From NCBI GenBank assembly GCA_013399855.1, contig VXAY01006252.1:186001-250000 (forward strand): a stretch of DNA of 64,000 nucleotides, in the 5' to 3' direction. The notes under the pieces are model-generated. The model ran no database searches. It saw only the letters and a list, made by a program, of their open reading frames with translations, and was not told the DNA's origin. The DNA comes from Oxyruncus cristatus. Its lineage: Eukaryota; Chordata; Aves; Passeriformes; Cotingidae. A program made the translations under genes and the position numbers. Position 1 is the first letter of the stretch. Each line of letters starts with the position of its first letter. This document shows, piece after piece, positions 1 to 13,382 of the stretch.

Positions 1-3000
1 TTGGAGGGGATGCAACTTGTGCAACAAAGAATTTGAGGATATGAGGACATTCGAATATTCCCCCTCCATGCTCCAATGACAGCTTTGGGCAGGTGAATTA
101 TAACTGAAGCCTTTCATCTGGATTTTCCAGATTATTTTTATGTATATAACTTTTATTTAGGTTTATTCTACCTGGAAGTGGTAGAGAAATATTGTCACAC
201 TGATTCTTCTGAGGTGGTGTATTAAACAGCATGCATATCATACCACATAAATGGTGCATCAGTTGCATGAGGGATCCTGATCCTTCAGTTGCTGGAGAAG
301 TCACAATGGAGTTAATCTAATTTAGGTATTTTCAGTCTTTCTCTTACGGTGTTTTTACACTGCCAAGATTGAGAAGCTGAGTTATTTTCTTCCTAGTAGT
401 ACAAGAAAAATTTGGACTATTCATACCACTTACCAGACGTCTCACACCTTTTGAAGGACTGCTCTGAGCTGCTCTAAGAGGTCTTGGGAAAGAAACACAA
501 TGGCTGCTCACTGCAGCCACACATTTCCTTGATGTGATGCTGGGACACTATCCACACAGCTGGGCTGGAGGGAGGTGGGGGAGTGCACAGCTGTGCTGAC
601 TCCACACCGGTGCTGGAGCCCAGCTGTGACAGTCACACTTGGTTTGTAATTCTCTCACTGCTGTCAGGGGGATATTGTCACCTGGTAGAACATTGTGGGT
701 GCTTTTCCCCACCCCACAGCATCTGAAAACCTCCAGAAAGTCCCAGGATTTTCCACTCAGTCACATGGGTTTGTGGCAGTGTCCTGTAACAGCACGGACA
801 GTCCTCTGATGGTTGTTTTATCTGCCCACCATAATGATGCTCCAAGAGGTGAAAGGCAGTTCCAAAAAAGGTTGTGTGCAGATGCTGAATTGGGGCCCCA
901 AAGCAATAATGTCACGTAGGTGCCATGTAGGGCTTAGGCTGGCAAACTTGCAAATAAGCACAGTTGTATTGTTTTTAACTCCCACCTTTGGTTCTCTGGA
1001 AGCACACTGCGCACAGCATGCAGAACTTTTGGTAGCTCCATGTTTTATACACTAGCACTGGTAAACGTGGCTCCCTGGTCATTTTGTTTTCTCTCCTGTC
1101 AGCCTCATTCCTTCAATCCCATGGGGGATTTTTTTTTTTTTTTTTTCCTAGGCAAGGTTTGTGGTGGGCAAAATGGAATGAGTTAAAAGGTGCCAAATTA
1201 AATTAGTTCACAAATTTGGAAGAAAGCCAGTCAGGAAATAGCAACTGCTTTTATAAGAAAGTATGAGAGAGGGAGGGAGACAGGGAGGATCTGTCTGCCT
1301 GTGTGCATGTGCAAATGGAAACCCTGTGCCCAAAACCGAAGCCTAATGATTATAAATGTTTTGGATCGATGCAGCACATTTGTAAGTGATTTCCAATACT
1401 TCTTCCTGGAAAAATTCCCTTGTTTGTTCATAGAAACAGCCATATGTGTGGCATTGGTTGGGAACTTCTGCATTGGTATGTTGGATGTTTCAAGTTTATG
1501 TTGCTATGCTGATCAGTGAACGAGCTCCCATCTATACCTTATTAACTTGATGTAAGAGTGCACAGTAGAAAATAAGCATGATGTGTTCAGCCCACTAACT
1601 ACATAGTAATGGCCTACATCACTTTAGCTCTCCTCTGAGCTTACTAATGCAGCAGCCATGAGGAAATCTTTCCAGCCACAGCTTGCCTTGACTTTACAAG
1701 TTGATCTCATTTCATCTGCTCATGTGACTTCCAGCAAAGTTAAATCTGCGGAGGCTTCCTCTCACTTCATTTCATCCTGAACTTAAAATAGTCGCAAACC
1801 TTTTATATGGCTTGCAGCAGAAAACAGCCGTGGTGGCTTTCAACCAATTACATCATGATTATGCCGTAATCTGTGTTTTCTCTGTGTTCAGAAATGTATT
1901 TTTTGCCACAAGTGCCTATTATAGTAGATTTATGGAAGAAAATGGGGCACACTTTCTGCTTTGTAAACTGAATCTTTTATTATATTAGGAGCTTGCCAAA
2001 GTTCTCCTAATGTATTTTGTGTCAGACTGTTGTGGGAAACAGTACAAAATGGAATAAATTTCTTACTTTCTCATGAATACTAATCTCTGAAGAGAAGTAC
2101 GGACTATATTCCACCAGTTTATTCTTAGTGCAATGCTGAACATTTATAGGAGATTATAACTCTTGAGAAAATTTACTGCACTCCTTTAATTCTCTGTTAT
2201 CAATGGCACACAATGTATTGAAATACACTGAAATATTAAAACTGTGCTTATTAAATATGTCTTGGATCCTTTGCATGCATGTACCTCTACTGAAGGTCTC
2301 CAGAGTTCTTTACATTGGCTACCTTGCCTGTTTATTTATTCTATATTTATAAAATGTATAATGCATTCTGATTAATATATATTAGGTATATTATACATCT
2401 TACCTCAGTGTAAAGTTAGAAATCAGGAGAAACTAAGTAAATTACTTGCCAAAGCCAGAAAACAACCATGTGGCAACATTAATGATGCAACATTAACAAC
2501 AAAAATCAAAAGCTGTGACTCTCAGACCTTTATTCTAACCATTAAGCCATAGTTTTCAATTCTACATGGGCATTTTATAAAGGCTTGTTGTTTTGGAGAG
2601 GAAATACATAATTAAACTGCATTGAGGAAGTCTTCTTCAGATTCCCAAATCAGGTATTTTGGCTGAAAGAACCACATAACAACAGAGAGCTGATAACGTG
2701 ATAAAGGCAAGTAAATGAACTGATGGGAAATCCTTTATGTCTTCAGGATGGGAGTAAATAGAAGTCAGAACAGTAATTACCTTGCTGCTCTCTCCTTCCC
2801 ATGCTCTTTTCCAGCTTTCATCATCCTAATGTCAGTGACTGTTAGAAAAAGAGAAGGTTGCTTTCTTTAAATGAAACTGTAAATACCTGCTGAGGCTGAG
2901 ACGAGGTGAAACAGAAAATTGGCTGTTCAGACTTTGCTCATCTTTGCTCATTGTGTAATGGATGAAGTGTCAGATTTCAGGTGTATTTGCACTTAATCTC

Positions 3001-3651
3001 TTAAGTGAAAGTAGGGACAGGTGTAGGTCACTCAGTCCCAGAAACTGGCTGAGCACTGAAGTGCAGATTGCTGAAAAGCCTCTGTGCTCTGAAAATAAAG
3101 GAGGTCCTAAAACAATTATCAGCATTTGACTGGACAGAGGAGAGCTTGTCACACTTGGAGGAGAAGTCAGGGCATCTCTCACAAGAGAAGTACTTCTGGG
3201 GTTCAGTATGAGACCTGACACCATTGGGTTCACTTTAGATCTTGGCTTTCTGCTCGTTTCCCCTCATCTTTCTCCTCAGGCACTTTTATTTTCATATGTG
3301 AAGATCACTAATAGAACTAAATGCTTTCTAATTTTTCATCTCTAATTAAACCTCTGGCCTGTCACTTTTTTTTACAATGATTGCAGCTAAAATCCTCTCA
3401 TGAGTTATCCCAGAGCTAAGAGCTCCCGTGCTTAAACAGGAAAGAGATATGACAGATTGTGTATAAAGATATCAAATGAGACACATTGCATGTATTTTTG
3501 AACTGAGAATTTTTATCTACTTGGCTTTGAAACATCATTTTCCTGTTCCATGTGGCTGAATGACCAAGTTCTGGGCTCTTTGAGATGCTTTTCTGGTAAC
3601 AGCACCTTCCCCCACTGAGATCAAAATGACAAGATAATTAATCTCTCCTAC
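1..3651. other. Unique noncoding DNA, no gene recognised
   Basis: No open frame here exceeds about 90 codons and none resembles a family I know. The only low-complexity item is an 18-base T run at 1129-1146. A minus-strand segment at 434-482 has an exon-like outline (pyrimidine-rich AG acceptor, GTAAGT donor), but the 49 bases between them gave no convincing peptide. It reads as intergenic or intronic sequence. Confidence 0.6.
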
Positions 3652-3741
3652 ATGGCATCAATAAGGGATTTGTTTACTCACAGTCAAGTCAGGTTTTGTG
3701 AACAGCATCCTTTTAGCCACAGTGCTGTTGTGACTCTTCAG

Positions 3742-3896
3742 TTGCACTCATCCAGAGGTGTGCTGGCTGTTTTCAGTCTTTCACCAATCTCAAAAGTGCT
3801 TTTAAAGCAACCAGGAGATGTATCAGAGCATCTTGCTTCCAGTAGATTCCTTGAAGGCGTCCGAGTGATGAATAAAAATATGATATATCATCCACG
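3742..3896 (+). other. Candidate coding exon A (unidentified gene)
   Basis: An open frame runs from an ATG at 3652 to a stop at 3901. Inside it, an AG acceptor at 3740-3741 (TGACTCTTCAG) would start an exon in phase 0, and a GTGAGT donor follows at 3897. The 155-base segment encodes a mixed peptide including VLLKQPGDVSEHLASSRFLE and ending in NMIYHP plus two bases of the next codon. That phase is matched by the next candidate exon at 4062. I do not recognise the protein, see no domain, and cannot exclude chance: splice-like signals are common in 64 kb. The alternative is that the full frame from 3652 is just a spurious ORF. Confidence 0.18.
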
Positions 3897-4061
3897 GTGA
3901 GTTAAAATGGACCCCTGAGTTTTTGAGACTGGTAGATAGCTTGAATTTCATTTAAATGAATGCTTAGCCTCGTTACTTAAGTAGACAACCTTGGAAAAAC
4001 CTCCTATTATGAGCTTTATTTCAAGCTTAAGTTAATTAATATAACTATTTTTCTATCCTAG

Positions 4062-4127
4062 GTACCACCTTGCTCCACTCCATAGTCTGACAATAAATAA
4101 TATACCTTGCATGCCTTTTGGACCAAG
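4062..4127 (+). other. Candidate coding exon B (unidentified gene)
   Basis: The stretch follows a pyrimidine-rich acceptor (TTTTTCTATCCTAG ending at 4061) and precedes a donor-like AAG/GTAAAA at 4128. It is 66 bases, and in the one phase that joins exon A (first base completing an Arg codon) it is open throughout, reading YHLAPLHSLTINNIPCMPF and then GP with two bases left over. The other two frames are less favourable; frame 1 stops after seven codons. The putative intron between A and B is 165 bases, short but possible in birds. No family is recognised. It is supported only by splice-site form and phase agreement. Confidence 0.18.
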
Positions 4128-7100
4128 GTAAAACACACTCAATAGTGAATACATTTTGTGTATGGCAGTCAAAGTTCAATAAATATAAGGAATTAATCTG
4201 GTTTTCATTTGTATAAGCGCAAAAATGTATTTAAGAAAACTCAGTTTCCTTCATAGTTTACACTCTTTAAAGTCCAACTTGGCTTTAGTGCCTTTTTTTC
4301 CAACTTAAAACCTTGTTTGCCAAGATTCAAACTGAGTGAATTTTTATTGCACGGTTATAAACCATTGGGGGGGGGAGAATTGTATAATGGAAAAAAGTTG
4401 AAATAGCCTTTACTCTAAAAGTGCAAATAGCATACAGCACCCATTAGAGAGAAAAAAAAATGGTCATGGCTAATATTTTCATTGACATATTCTTCTAATG
4501 CTTTAAAATGCACCCAGGGTGCGTTTCACAGATGGAATCACTGGACAGAGTTAAGGAGTAATGACCAACGGAGAGGGCATTTCCTGACAGCTCAGGGATG
4601 ATGAGCTGGGGTAAAAGTTATAGTGAAAGCAGCAGCCCTGAGCTTCATAGGTCTTTAACAGGCAGGAAATGCCAAACTCGAAGGTCATCAGTACAAACGC
4701 AACTGTGAAAATCCATTAAACGCATTGATATTTTTATATCAATATTTTTTTAAATGTAGCTATGGAACTATTCATTGCATCTGATATGTGTTTTCTCTTT
4801 ATGGGACAGACATTCTCCTTGCTGGATGCAGATGGCTCAGCCATGGGAGCCAAGGGTGTGATGTTAACTGCCCTCTCCCATGGAGTTCACAGGAAAAGGA
4901 GGAAAGGGTTGGTAAAAAGACATGACTGGGGAAAAAAATTAAAAACTCATTTTCAGCAATAGTACCATGATTAGCCTGAGAATTTCTATGGTATTTCTTC
5001 TTGGTTCCCTCTCATGGTTAGGCTTTGTGAGGCTTCTCTTCATGAAGGAAAACATATAGTTTTGAGGAAAAGAACCAGAGTTTCTCCTATGGTAGGAAAC
5101 TATTTTCCTTTGGTGGAATATGACTATTGCCATCTACAAATGCATAATAACGAAGGGGAACAAATAACACTCATTATAATGCTCTTGAACCAACAATCGG
5201 AGTCTGTTTAAAAGTCAAGTGTCTAGCAGTACATGAATTAACTTGACAGAATTAGGAAAATACTATGGAAACTGGAAAATGTACTACATAAAGCTGACTC
5301 TGTTTTGCCAATTCATACTCCAGTGCATTTGTATAATTTTTATACATAAATGAAGCATTGTGTAATCTGTGTAAATCATTTTTAAGTACTGGGAGCTGCA
5401 GTATCTAGAGCATGAAGTGTATGGAGCCAGAGAAAAAGCTCTGTAGGAACAGTCATGTTAATGTGATGACTGAGTAGTAACTGCGTATTTTAACTGTCTG
5501 TAAACCAGAAAAATGTTAACTGCTACATGAGAAACATAATTACTATAGTACAGCTTTTCCACAGCTTTTGAAGACACTCTCTATCTATCTATATATATAT
5601 ATATACATATGTCTTCATGATTTCATGTAAATTTGTGCATCTTTTGTTTGAGAGCAAACAAAAATTTTTACTTCCTCATTTTAGTATTTCTTTTCCTATT
5701 ATTATTTTTCTATTATCTCTCTATGAATGGGAGAGCAAAATGTTCTTAATCCATTAGTTTCATGTGACTTTTATCAACATTTTGTCTTTAATTCGGTGAA
5801 ATTCCATTTGTAATATGTCTTTCCCAGAATATTATTTAAATTGATTTCTTCAGGTTTCCCAGACATTATGCTTCAAATACAAGTGTCCTAATGCTTGCTC
5901 TGAAAGACAGTGATCAGGACAACAGGAACCTTAGCTTTTATTCTTTAAATAAAGAAATTCTGTAGAGGCCTCAGCTGCCGAGTATTGTCAGAAAGCAAAT
6001 GTCTAAAGGCTCCATAATCAACACCTGAGGGGGAAAAAAAATCATGTCAAACGCTCTCAAGATACAATGCACAAAATCTTGTGCTTATTCAAGGGGAGTC
6101 TCCTCATTTAAAATAGTGGAGTCTTTACCTGCCATTGTCCAGTGATTCTGAACAACTCTGATTTGTTACAAATCTGATTTTTTGCTAGGACATTCATATA
6201 CTATGAAAGTAAAAAAATATAAATATAGGTGCAACAATATCACATAACAGGATGGATCCCCAGTAAGTTTCCGTGGGAATATATGCAGAATCCATTCCAC
6301 ATGAGAATATCGAGAAGCATAAAAATAAGTTGATATTCAGTAAATCAAACCAGTTTTCTATGTTGCAGAAAGAGTGAGACCAAAGAGTTTGGAAAAAAAA
6401 AGGATGAAATGGCTTTAAAAATAAATGGGAGGGGATCAACAGAAGAAATAAGCAGAGATGATTAGAAGTGATAAAATTTCTATGAAAGACTAACCAGAAT
6501 AGAGAGGGAATAATCAATTCATAAGGTTTACTAACCAATTCTGCTGTGTAAGGGCTTTCAGATGGTCCCATATGATACCACATTTCTTTCTTTTTCCTTG
6601 GATAACTGCAGTCCACTTTTAGACTGCAATTCCTTGTGTCTGATATGAGCAGTGGTCCAGATCTCCAGCACAAAACAACAGAACAACAGTTCTTAACATA
6701 GGTAAGCAAATAAGGACACCTGAGATGAAGTTCCTTTAAATGATCTGACTTGTTAATCTTGTTCTGGCAACATTATGGTGTTTTGGTCTCTGGTATGGGT
6801 CACCACAAGATTCCCTGTTAGGTTTCAAGAACAAACTCATTCAAAAACTTTGTCTTCCTGGAGGTCTTCACAGTACATGCAAAGAGCAACTGCTTTCCCC
6901 CAGCTTTTGGCAAAGTATGAAGTACCACTATTCATTTCCAGGCCAGGGATACTTGAAACTTTAATGTTAACAGCCTTATAAAAAGAATTATTCTTGAAAA
7001 ATATACAATATATTTCCAAATTGTAATTCATATTTGTAAATTAATCATGATTCCAAGATCATCGTTTCAGCACTCTGTCATGACCGTAGAAAGCTGCCAG

Positions 7101-8287
7101 CCTGTGATGAAGCTTTTGCTGTGTTTTTCCAGGGGAGATATGAACCTGGCTTTCTCACTTGCTCCTTTTTAAGGTCCTCAGGAACCAGAAAACTAATGAC
7201 ACCAACTGATTTAGAGCTGTTTTTTCTCAGCAGACGGCCTGAAAAAGCAGCAATCCGTTTGCTGACACAGGTATCGGATTAATCAAAGAGTTGTTGTGGG
7301 TTTTTTTTTTTCCCCTTGGCACAAGGCTACGCAATCTCTGCCTCCAAAAATTAGTTGGGTCAAAGAACCTTTTTCTGGTTAAGCTTTTTGGTTGGAACTG
7401 GGATTACCATAGGACACAGTGGTCCTCCAGTGAGTAGGCAAAGGCTTCAAAGGCAAACTTCTCATTAGAGGCTTGGCAAGTAAAGCACTCGAAGCCTCAG
7501 CCAGGCATCCCGTGTCCAACAGTGCCCAGCATCCTACACAGAATAAAGCTGAGTGAAACTTTTGATACCTTAATGAGCTAAAGAGGCTGTAAAAAAAAAA
7601 AGTAGTGCTTATAACATATACATTGTGCCAGAGACCAAAAATAATCCACTTGTTTTCTCCCTGTTTGAAGGATAAAGAGGCAATTCATGGCAGAGGAATA
7701 AAAAAAATACCTCAGGCTTACAAGATTTTTTTGTTTTGTTTTAAACTTTTTTATCTGCCTTATCAATTAATTACCATAAAGTAATGTTTATCTTTGTTGC
7801 ATTTCAGTGGCAGCTCTGGCTCCTTATGATTTCTTTCCAAAGTAAATGTTTGAGCTTTTTCAGCTGAAATGACAGAATATACCATTTCCATTAAAAAACA
7901 AAGTCATAAAAGTCATGTAAACAGCTTTTACAGGCCCTGTAATCACCTATCTATGTTTCTATAAGCAGACCAGGGAAAAAAAATTAGCTGCTGATTTCGA
8001 CTGCCTCTGGAACTGCAGCCTGGCGTGGGTGGGCAGGTTCCTGTGCCGCTGCCTCTGCCATCAGCAGAGTGCCAGAGGCCAGACAGATGATGTCCCAGCT
8101 CCTCCCTCTGCTCCCAAAGCCACTGGAGGGTCCCCAGCACCTGGTTGCAGCATCCTCACCTGAAGTGCTGCCCATGCAACAAGTCTGTGTCTGCTTCCAT
8201 CCTAATCCAAAGTTGATAGGAATGGGTTTTGTGAACTTAGCAGTGCAGTGAGACACTTGACGTGAAAATTTGCATTAGCAGGCTGAA
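4128..8287. other. Unique noncoding DNA with AT microsatellite
   Basis: No recognisable gene or mobile element. A (CTAT)n-(AT)n microsatellite lies at 5577-5611 and a 9-base G run at 4367-4375. The longest reading frame in the whole window apart from one that runs through the N gap and the repeats, 171 codons on the minus strand at 6194-6709, falls here. Its product is rich in Phe, Leu and Ser from T-rich DNA, has no motif I recognise and is not supported by codon or splice evidence, so I do not call it a gene. Confidence 0.6.
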
Positions 8288-8480
8288 AGGCCCATTGAGA
8301 AAACATGTTACAGAATCATAGAATGATTCTATAATTAATGAATAATATAGATTGTTATTAGGAAACCCACATATTATTATTAGAATATACGATAATATAG
8401 ATTATTATTAAAAAGCCCATATATTACAGATTATATTAGAAAGCCCATTGAGAAAACATATAATCATATAGAATCATTAA
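8288..8480. repeat. AT-rich imperfect local duplication
   Basis: The phrase GCCCATTGAGAAAACAT occurs at 8289-8305 and again at 8442-8458. Each copy is followed by an AGAATCAT-type block (8312-8324 and 8469-8476), and related AATATAGATT-TTATTA blocks lie between them (8345-8360 and 8395-8410). The whole 190 bases are extremely AT-rich and look like a two-step local duplication. ACAGAATCATAGAATGATTCTAT at the start recalls the last bases of a CR1 element, so a CR1 tail remnant may be the seed, but no CR1 body is visible. Confidence 0.55.
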
Positions 8481-11400
8481 TTCCATAATGAATGAATGAA
8501 TGTGGAATACTTTCCCTTTTCTCTGAGATAGCCTGTGCTCTGTGAAATATCCATGTCTTTTTAACAGTATTTTAAATACACATATATTTTTTTTTATTTA
8601 TTTTTTATATATTTGTGTATTTGATTTGCCTTGATGGAAGTGTGCCTTGAAATATGCTGTATGAGCCATGCTGCAGTGAGAAATACAAACATATACTTGT
8701 ATATTTTGAAGTAAAGATGTGTTAAAAGGACTTGTCAACTCTCTCACCTCTCCTTCCCCTTTTCTTCAGGTCTGAAACCCTGAGCCTGGCACCTCCTTCA
8801 GAGGGATTAATTGTCCCCCTGCAAGGAAAGTTGAAAAAACAAATAATAATATAAATCATAATCTTTTGTTGCTCTTTTCGTGCATTTTGTATTACTTAAA
8901 TTGCAAAACTGGTTTCATGTTGCTTGAATGGAAGCTCTCTTTCTCTGCTGAAATAATGCCTATTCTGAGCAGCTTAGTTCAGTTGATTGCTGCAGGCCTT
9001 TCCCTTATTTTCCTCTTCCATTCATCCTTAATGCCCAACTAATAGCTGTAGGAAAAAAGCTCCATTGCTTTTTTTTCTGTCCTTTCAGTTAAAAACATCT
9101 GCTGGAATGACTGCCACTGCTAGCATTGAATATCACTTGCTAAATATTCCTGACACAAAGGGCTTTGCTCTGAGGAGTCCCCAGTATCATTTAGACAACT
9201 CTTTGCATCAGGCATGGGAATCCCAAAAGGACAAAACTCTGGTGGTCTCAGTCTGTTTAAACCTTAGGTCAGAGTTTCCATCTATAAACATTTTCTTGTA
9301 TGTTTATGTTTTTGTACAGATTGATTTATTGGAGGTGAAAACCACTGTATACTAACTAACTGTATACTAACGTTTTTTAACCTAACTGATTAATTATTGT
9401 TGATTGTAGAATATGCTCATCAGCAATAACTCAGATGATCAGCTCATAGGCCCCCACTATTAAGTTCATCTGCATGATGAGCTCTTTGCTTAAATGACAG
9501 AAAAGTAGCTGTGGATTTTCCCACCTTTAAAAAAAAAAATCATAATGAATATGATGAAATATATCCATTACATTTCTGTCTGGATGACATCACAGACCTC
9601 TGGTACACTCAATGCATGTTTGTTCAGGGTGAAAAAAACTTTATATTGGGAGCTGAGAGTATTTAGACACACAGATCTACTTCACATACATTATTTTCTT
9701 TTATTCTATTGCTAAGGTTTTTTGCTTTATTTATTAATTACCATATTATCATTACAGATAAAATGTTCTTTTATATTTAACCTATATTATTAATAATGTA
9801 TCACAAGACAGTTTTCATACAGGTGCACTTAAAGAGTACTGTTGTGTACAAGGCAGTTCAGAGGCGTTTCCACAAGAAGTGGGGAGTGAGCTGTATGATG
9901 TGGCACCAGCTGAGTGCTTTATTCCCAAAACAAAGGCGTTTGCACAGCTGCTGGTCAGGCACAGAAGGAAGCTGTGGATCTGCCTGGTGCTCATTGCAGC
10001 CCTCACATCCTTCAGTTCCTCCTGCCTCACTTGTTCGTGTGGCACTGGAATAGAGTGGAATCTTCTTAAAAGGCTGGATTTTTCAGTAGCAACACTTCAG
10101 GAAAAGCAGTACATCTTCCACTAAAGGCACAATTTTCCTTCTCTTTTGTAGAACAAAGTTTTACAATTTTTTGTCTGTTCTTGCCTTATCGTTGCTCGCT
10201 ACTAAAGCAGCACAAGCAAGACCTTTCACCTTTCTGAGAAATTTCTCTTCCCATATCTATGACATGAACTGCTCATATTTTGCAAATTATTCAACGTGTA
10301 CCAAAATAACTAATTTTAATCCAACTTTCCTTTTTTTTTTTTCTCATAAGCCAGATTCACTCCCTTCAAGTCCAGAATGTCCTACCTTTATAGCTAAGTT
10401 GAAATTTGGAGCAGAGAGTACCATTATCGCTGTTCGATCCTGCACATTCAAGCTAAGCTCCAAGTACATAAATGTAATGAAGTGATAACACAGGGATGAA
10501 ACAGATTTCTTTGGGTGTGTCTAGCAACTACAGTGTTTGCTAGTAAAAATAAAATCAGCACAAAACATTGCTTTGAAATCTAATCTAAAGTCAGTAAATG
10601 GTTTTTAATTATTATCCTATTTTGAAAAGAATTAACCAAGTTGTTCCTTTTTTTTTTTCCTTTTTTCTGATCCATTTGTAAGCAGACGTGTGTGTTGGCT
10701 ATTTTACGATGTGTGATTTGATCACAGGTACAAACAGTTTATGGACTGCAGCCATACCTAGGAACCATCCAACATCAAAAAGCAAACAGCCTCTCTGGCT
10801 TTTACTGTTGCACTGTTCGGAAGAAACGTAGTTCCTGGACCTGAAGTAGCAAGCAGGCATGAAATGTGATATTGTTTAATGGTGAATTCGAAACCTTTCA
10901 CAGGGGGAATCCAAGAGAAAAATGACCTCGGAACAGCCAGAAATCACTGGCTGCCAACTGCTGACATCTGTACTTCTGGTGATGCTCTGAGATTCCTGAC
11001 ATATGAGGCTGAGTAAGGAGAGTAAATTAATAAACCAAACATCATAACTCTGGATTTCAGCTCAGTTTCTTCATATTAAAAATAGTGAACAGAAATCTTC
11101 AGCATGGCAACTGATTTTGAAGAGGACACATTTGGCTTTGATATTATTGCAACTCCAGTAGAGATCTATTGTAGAATTGCTTAATAACTCCAGATTCAAC
11201 CTTTCATACCATGGTGAGGAAGTGTTCCCTTGGTGACCTGATCCCACGTTCTTTCACTGTAAGATTTTCACAGCCTTGAGATATCCCTTACTAACAACCC
11301 AAAATTTTGGGGGCCAAATCAAAACTTTCAGTGCAGTCAGTCCAGATCCAAACGTTACAGCTCAATTTCTTTTTGTTCATGACTTTCATACCAATACTCA

Positions 11401-13202
11401 AACAGCTGTGGGGAAATCCAGTATATAACCATTGCTTTCCACTTTCTGCTGCAAAGTTTTTATCCTTCTACATTTGTTTTTATGGTAGGATAGTTTCTGG
11501 TTTGAATTTTGTCTAGCATAAAAACTGCCTAAAGGACGAGACCTCGATACTAGTCCATTATTCCTTTCAGATTTTGGCTGAAACTGAAACATGGAGGAAA
11601 ACCAATTGTCCTCCTTTTTCTTGTTCTGAAAGATAAGTGTGACATGAAGCACATGCCTCTCTTAAACGGTCTCGCATGTGCCTAGAATTTTGGGTCAATA
11701 AACCCAGGCCTGGAACATGGCTGAGGTAAGCACTTAAGGGTTTGCCATAAGGGCCAGATTCCAGGCAGAGATTTCCTTCTTCCCCCAGAAGGGTTTATTC
11801 ATCCACGTTACTCCTTGTTTCATGTCTCTGCTTTTCTGTGCTTAGCCACCAGATCCTAAGAGGATGCAGCCATGCCTCCCCACTGCCCTCATGTCCCCCC
11901 CGCACTTCTCATCCCTTCCAATGCAAATGTTCAAAGGATGTGCATAAGGACGTCCATGCCAAGGCTCCCTTGGCAGATCAGAGGACATCATCGCTTCTGT
12001 GTTTCCAGGACTCTCAGCAGTCCAAAACCCGAAGTTTCTTTGTTGTCTTTTGCACATGTATGGACCTCAGAAGGCACCTGAGCTTTTAGACAATTTAGAG
12101 TTGTAGCACCCGGAAGACCCCCACAAAGTAGCCCATGAATTCATCCAGCTAAATCAAACTAACTTAATATCAGGCAGACAAGCTTCTTATATGGCTGTTT
12201 GGAGAGTAGATAACCTTGGGTGAACCAGCACTGGAGGGATCCTCACACAAGGGCAATTTAATAAAGGGAAGGACACCGAAATAAAATGCAGGGCATAAGG
12301 CTTGATGCCAGCTTAACACCAAGACAGTGAAGTAACTTTTCCAGGTACAGAGAAGATGTGTGCATCCGGATAAAACCATGGCCAGTGTGCTGACCTCACG
12401 GTCCTAGGACATGCAGCCCAACAGGAGAAAGGCACTCATCCAATAGGTATATGCCATCAATTTTGGGTGCTGAAAATGGGGGTTTTTTTATATCTAATGG
12501 GATCAAAGATGGAATTTAAGTTGGGAAATGAGCTAAGCCTTCACATTCACAAGAAGTCACAAAACCTGTTTCAGGGCAAAATTCCACATTTAGTTTAAAA
12601 ACTTCTGTTACGGGCATCATTGGAGCTGACCTGGAGATGAGACTCAGTATCTATTTGTTGCTCCAACCCGACTCCTTCTTACTGAGGATTCTGAGCAGCA
12701 TGTTTTTTCCTCCACTGCACTGCTCTGCTGTGAGCAAGGTAGGACTCACTACCATGCTCAGTGGAAAAGAGCAAATGTGCCCGATAGCTCCTCTCCACGT
12801 ACGTACTGTTTGGTGGGTGGGTAAGATATTTGCAGAGGCGGGGGGAAGCCATAGTGACAGGAAAGCAGTAAATACCATGAGCAAGCATCCTCCTCGCCTG
12901 CCTTATTCCAATAATCAGTCATGTCACTAAAGGTGGGGGGGGAGGAAAAGAAATACTTAAGAACTCAGACCAGAAAGTTTATCTCCTGGCCTCAGGCTGT
13001 ACAAAACTGAAGATCTATCTCCACAAGAGGCAGGAGGCATCTCCAGCACATCTTTGGTAGGGCTTAGTAGCCAAACCTGAAATTTCAGCCTGCCAAATGC
13101 AGACTTGACTGCCTAACAGTCCTCTAAACCTCTGCAAGCCAGGTGTGCTTTGGTTTTAGGAGCTCATGTTCTGATTTCACCTTGCAAGTGTTTGATACCC
13201 GT
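8481..13202. other. Unique noncoding DNA, no gene recognised
   Basis: Ordinary AT-rich sequence. A 15-base unit beginning ACTGTATACTAAC is repeated in tandem at 9344-9371. A strong acceptor-like TTTTCTGTCCTTTCAG ends at 9089 before an open stretch of about 80 codons (to 9355), but no good donor follows, so it is only weakly exon-like. Reading frames at 9879-10124 and 10171-10485 are unrecognised and of chance length. Confidence 0.55.
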
Positions 13203-13287
13203 GTTCCTTAAATTATCTTGCCTGATGTCGCGCGCGGGTTGGTAAAGGCAGGCAACACACCGGGGTTCTTGAACACGAGTTTAGAGA

Positions 13288-13293
13288 TTTATT
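13288..13293 (-). terminator. Polyadenylation signal of the ERV LTR
   Basis: The plus strand TTTATT gives AATAAA on the sense strand of the LTR, downstream of the TATA box and upstream of the CpG-rich U5-like end. Confidence 0.5.
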
Positions 13294-13375
13294 GTGGATT
13301 GAGATGGTACAGCAAAAAGGCCCGCTCTAGACCAAGTGTTCAGTGGTGTGTCCTCGAGGGAAATGAGGGTTGGAC

Positions 13376-13382
13376 TTATATA
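13376..13382 (-). promoter_or_regulatory. TATA box of the ERV LTR
   Basis: The plus strand reads TTATATA, giving TATATAA on the LTR sense strand, placed about 83 bases upstream of the LTR polyadenylation signal. This spacing fits the U3/R junction of a retroviral LTR. Whether it is still active cannot be told. Confidence 0.5.

Noticed and set aside
434..482. Minus-strand 49-base segment with good acceptor and GTAAGT donor
   Set aside because: No convincing peptide in any frame and no partner exon; such signals occur by chance.
6194..6709. Longest uninterrupted reading frame not crossing the gap (171 codons, minus strand)
   Set aside because: The product is T-rich-DNA-like (Phe, Leu, Ser, Ile), has no motif, no splice or promoter context and is only slightly above the chance maximum for 64 kb.
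9090..9355. Open stretch after a strong acceptor-like sequence
   Set aside because: No good donor, no terminal-exon structure and no recognisable peptide.
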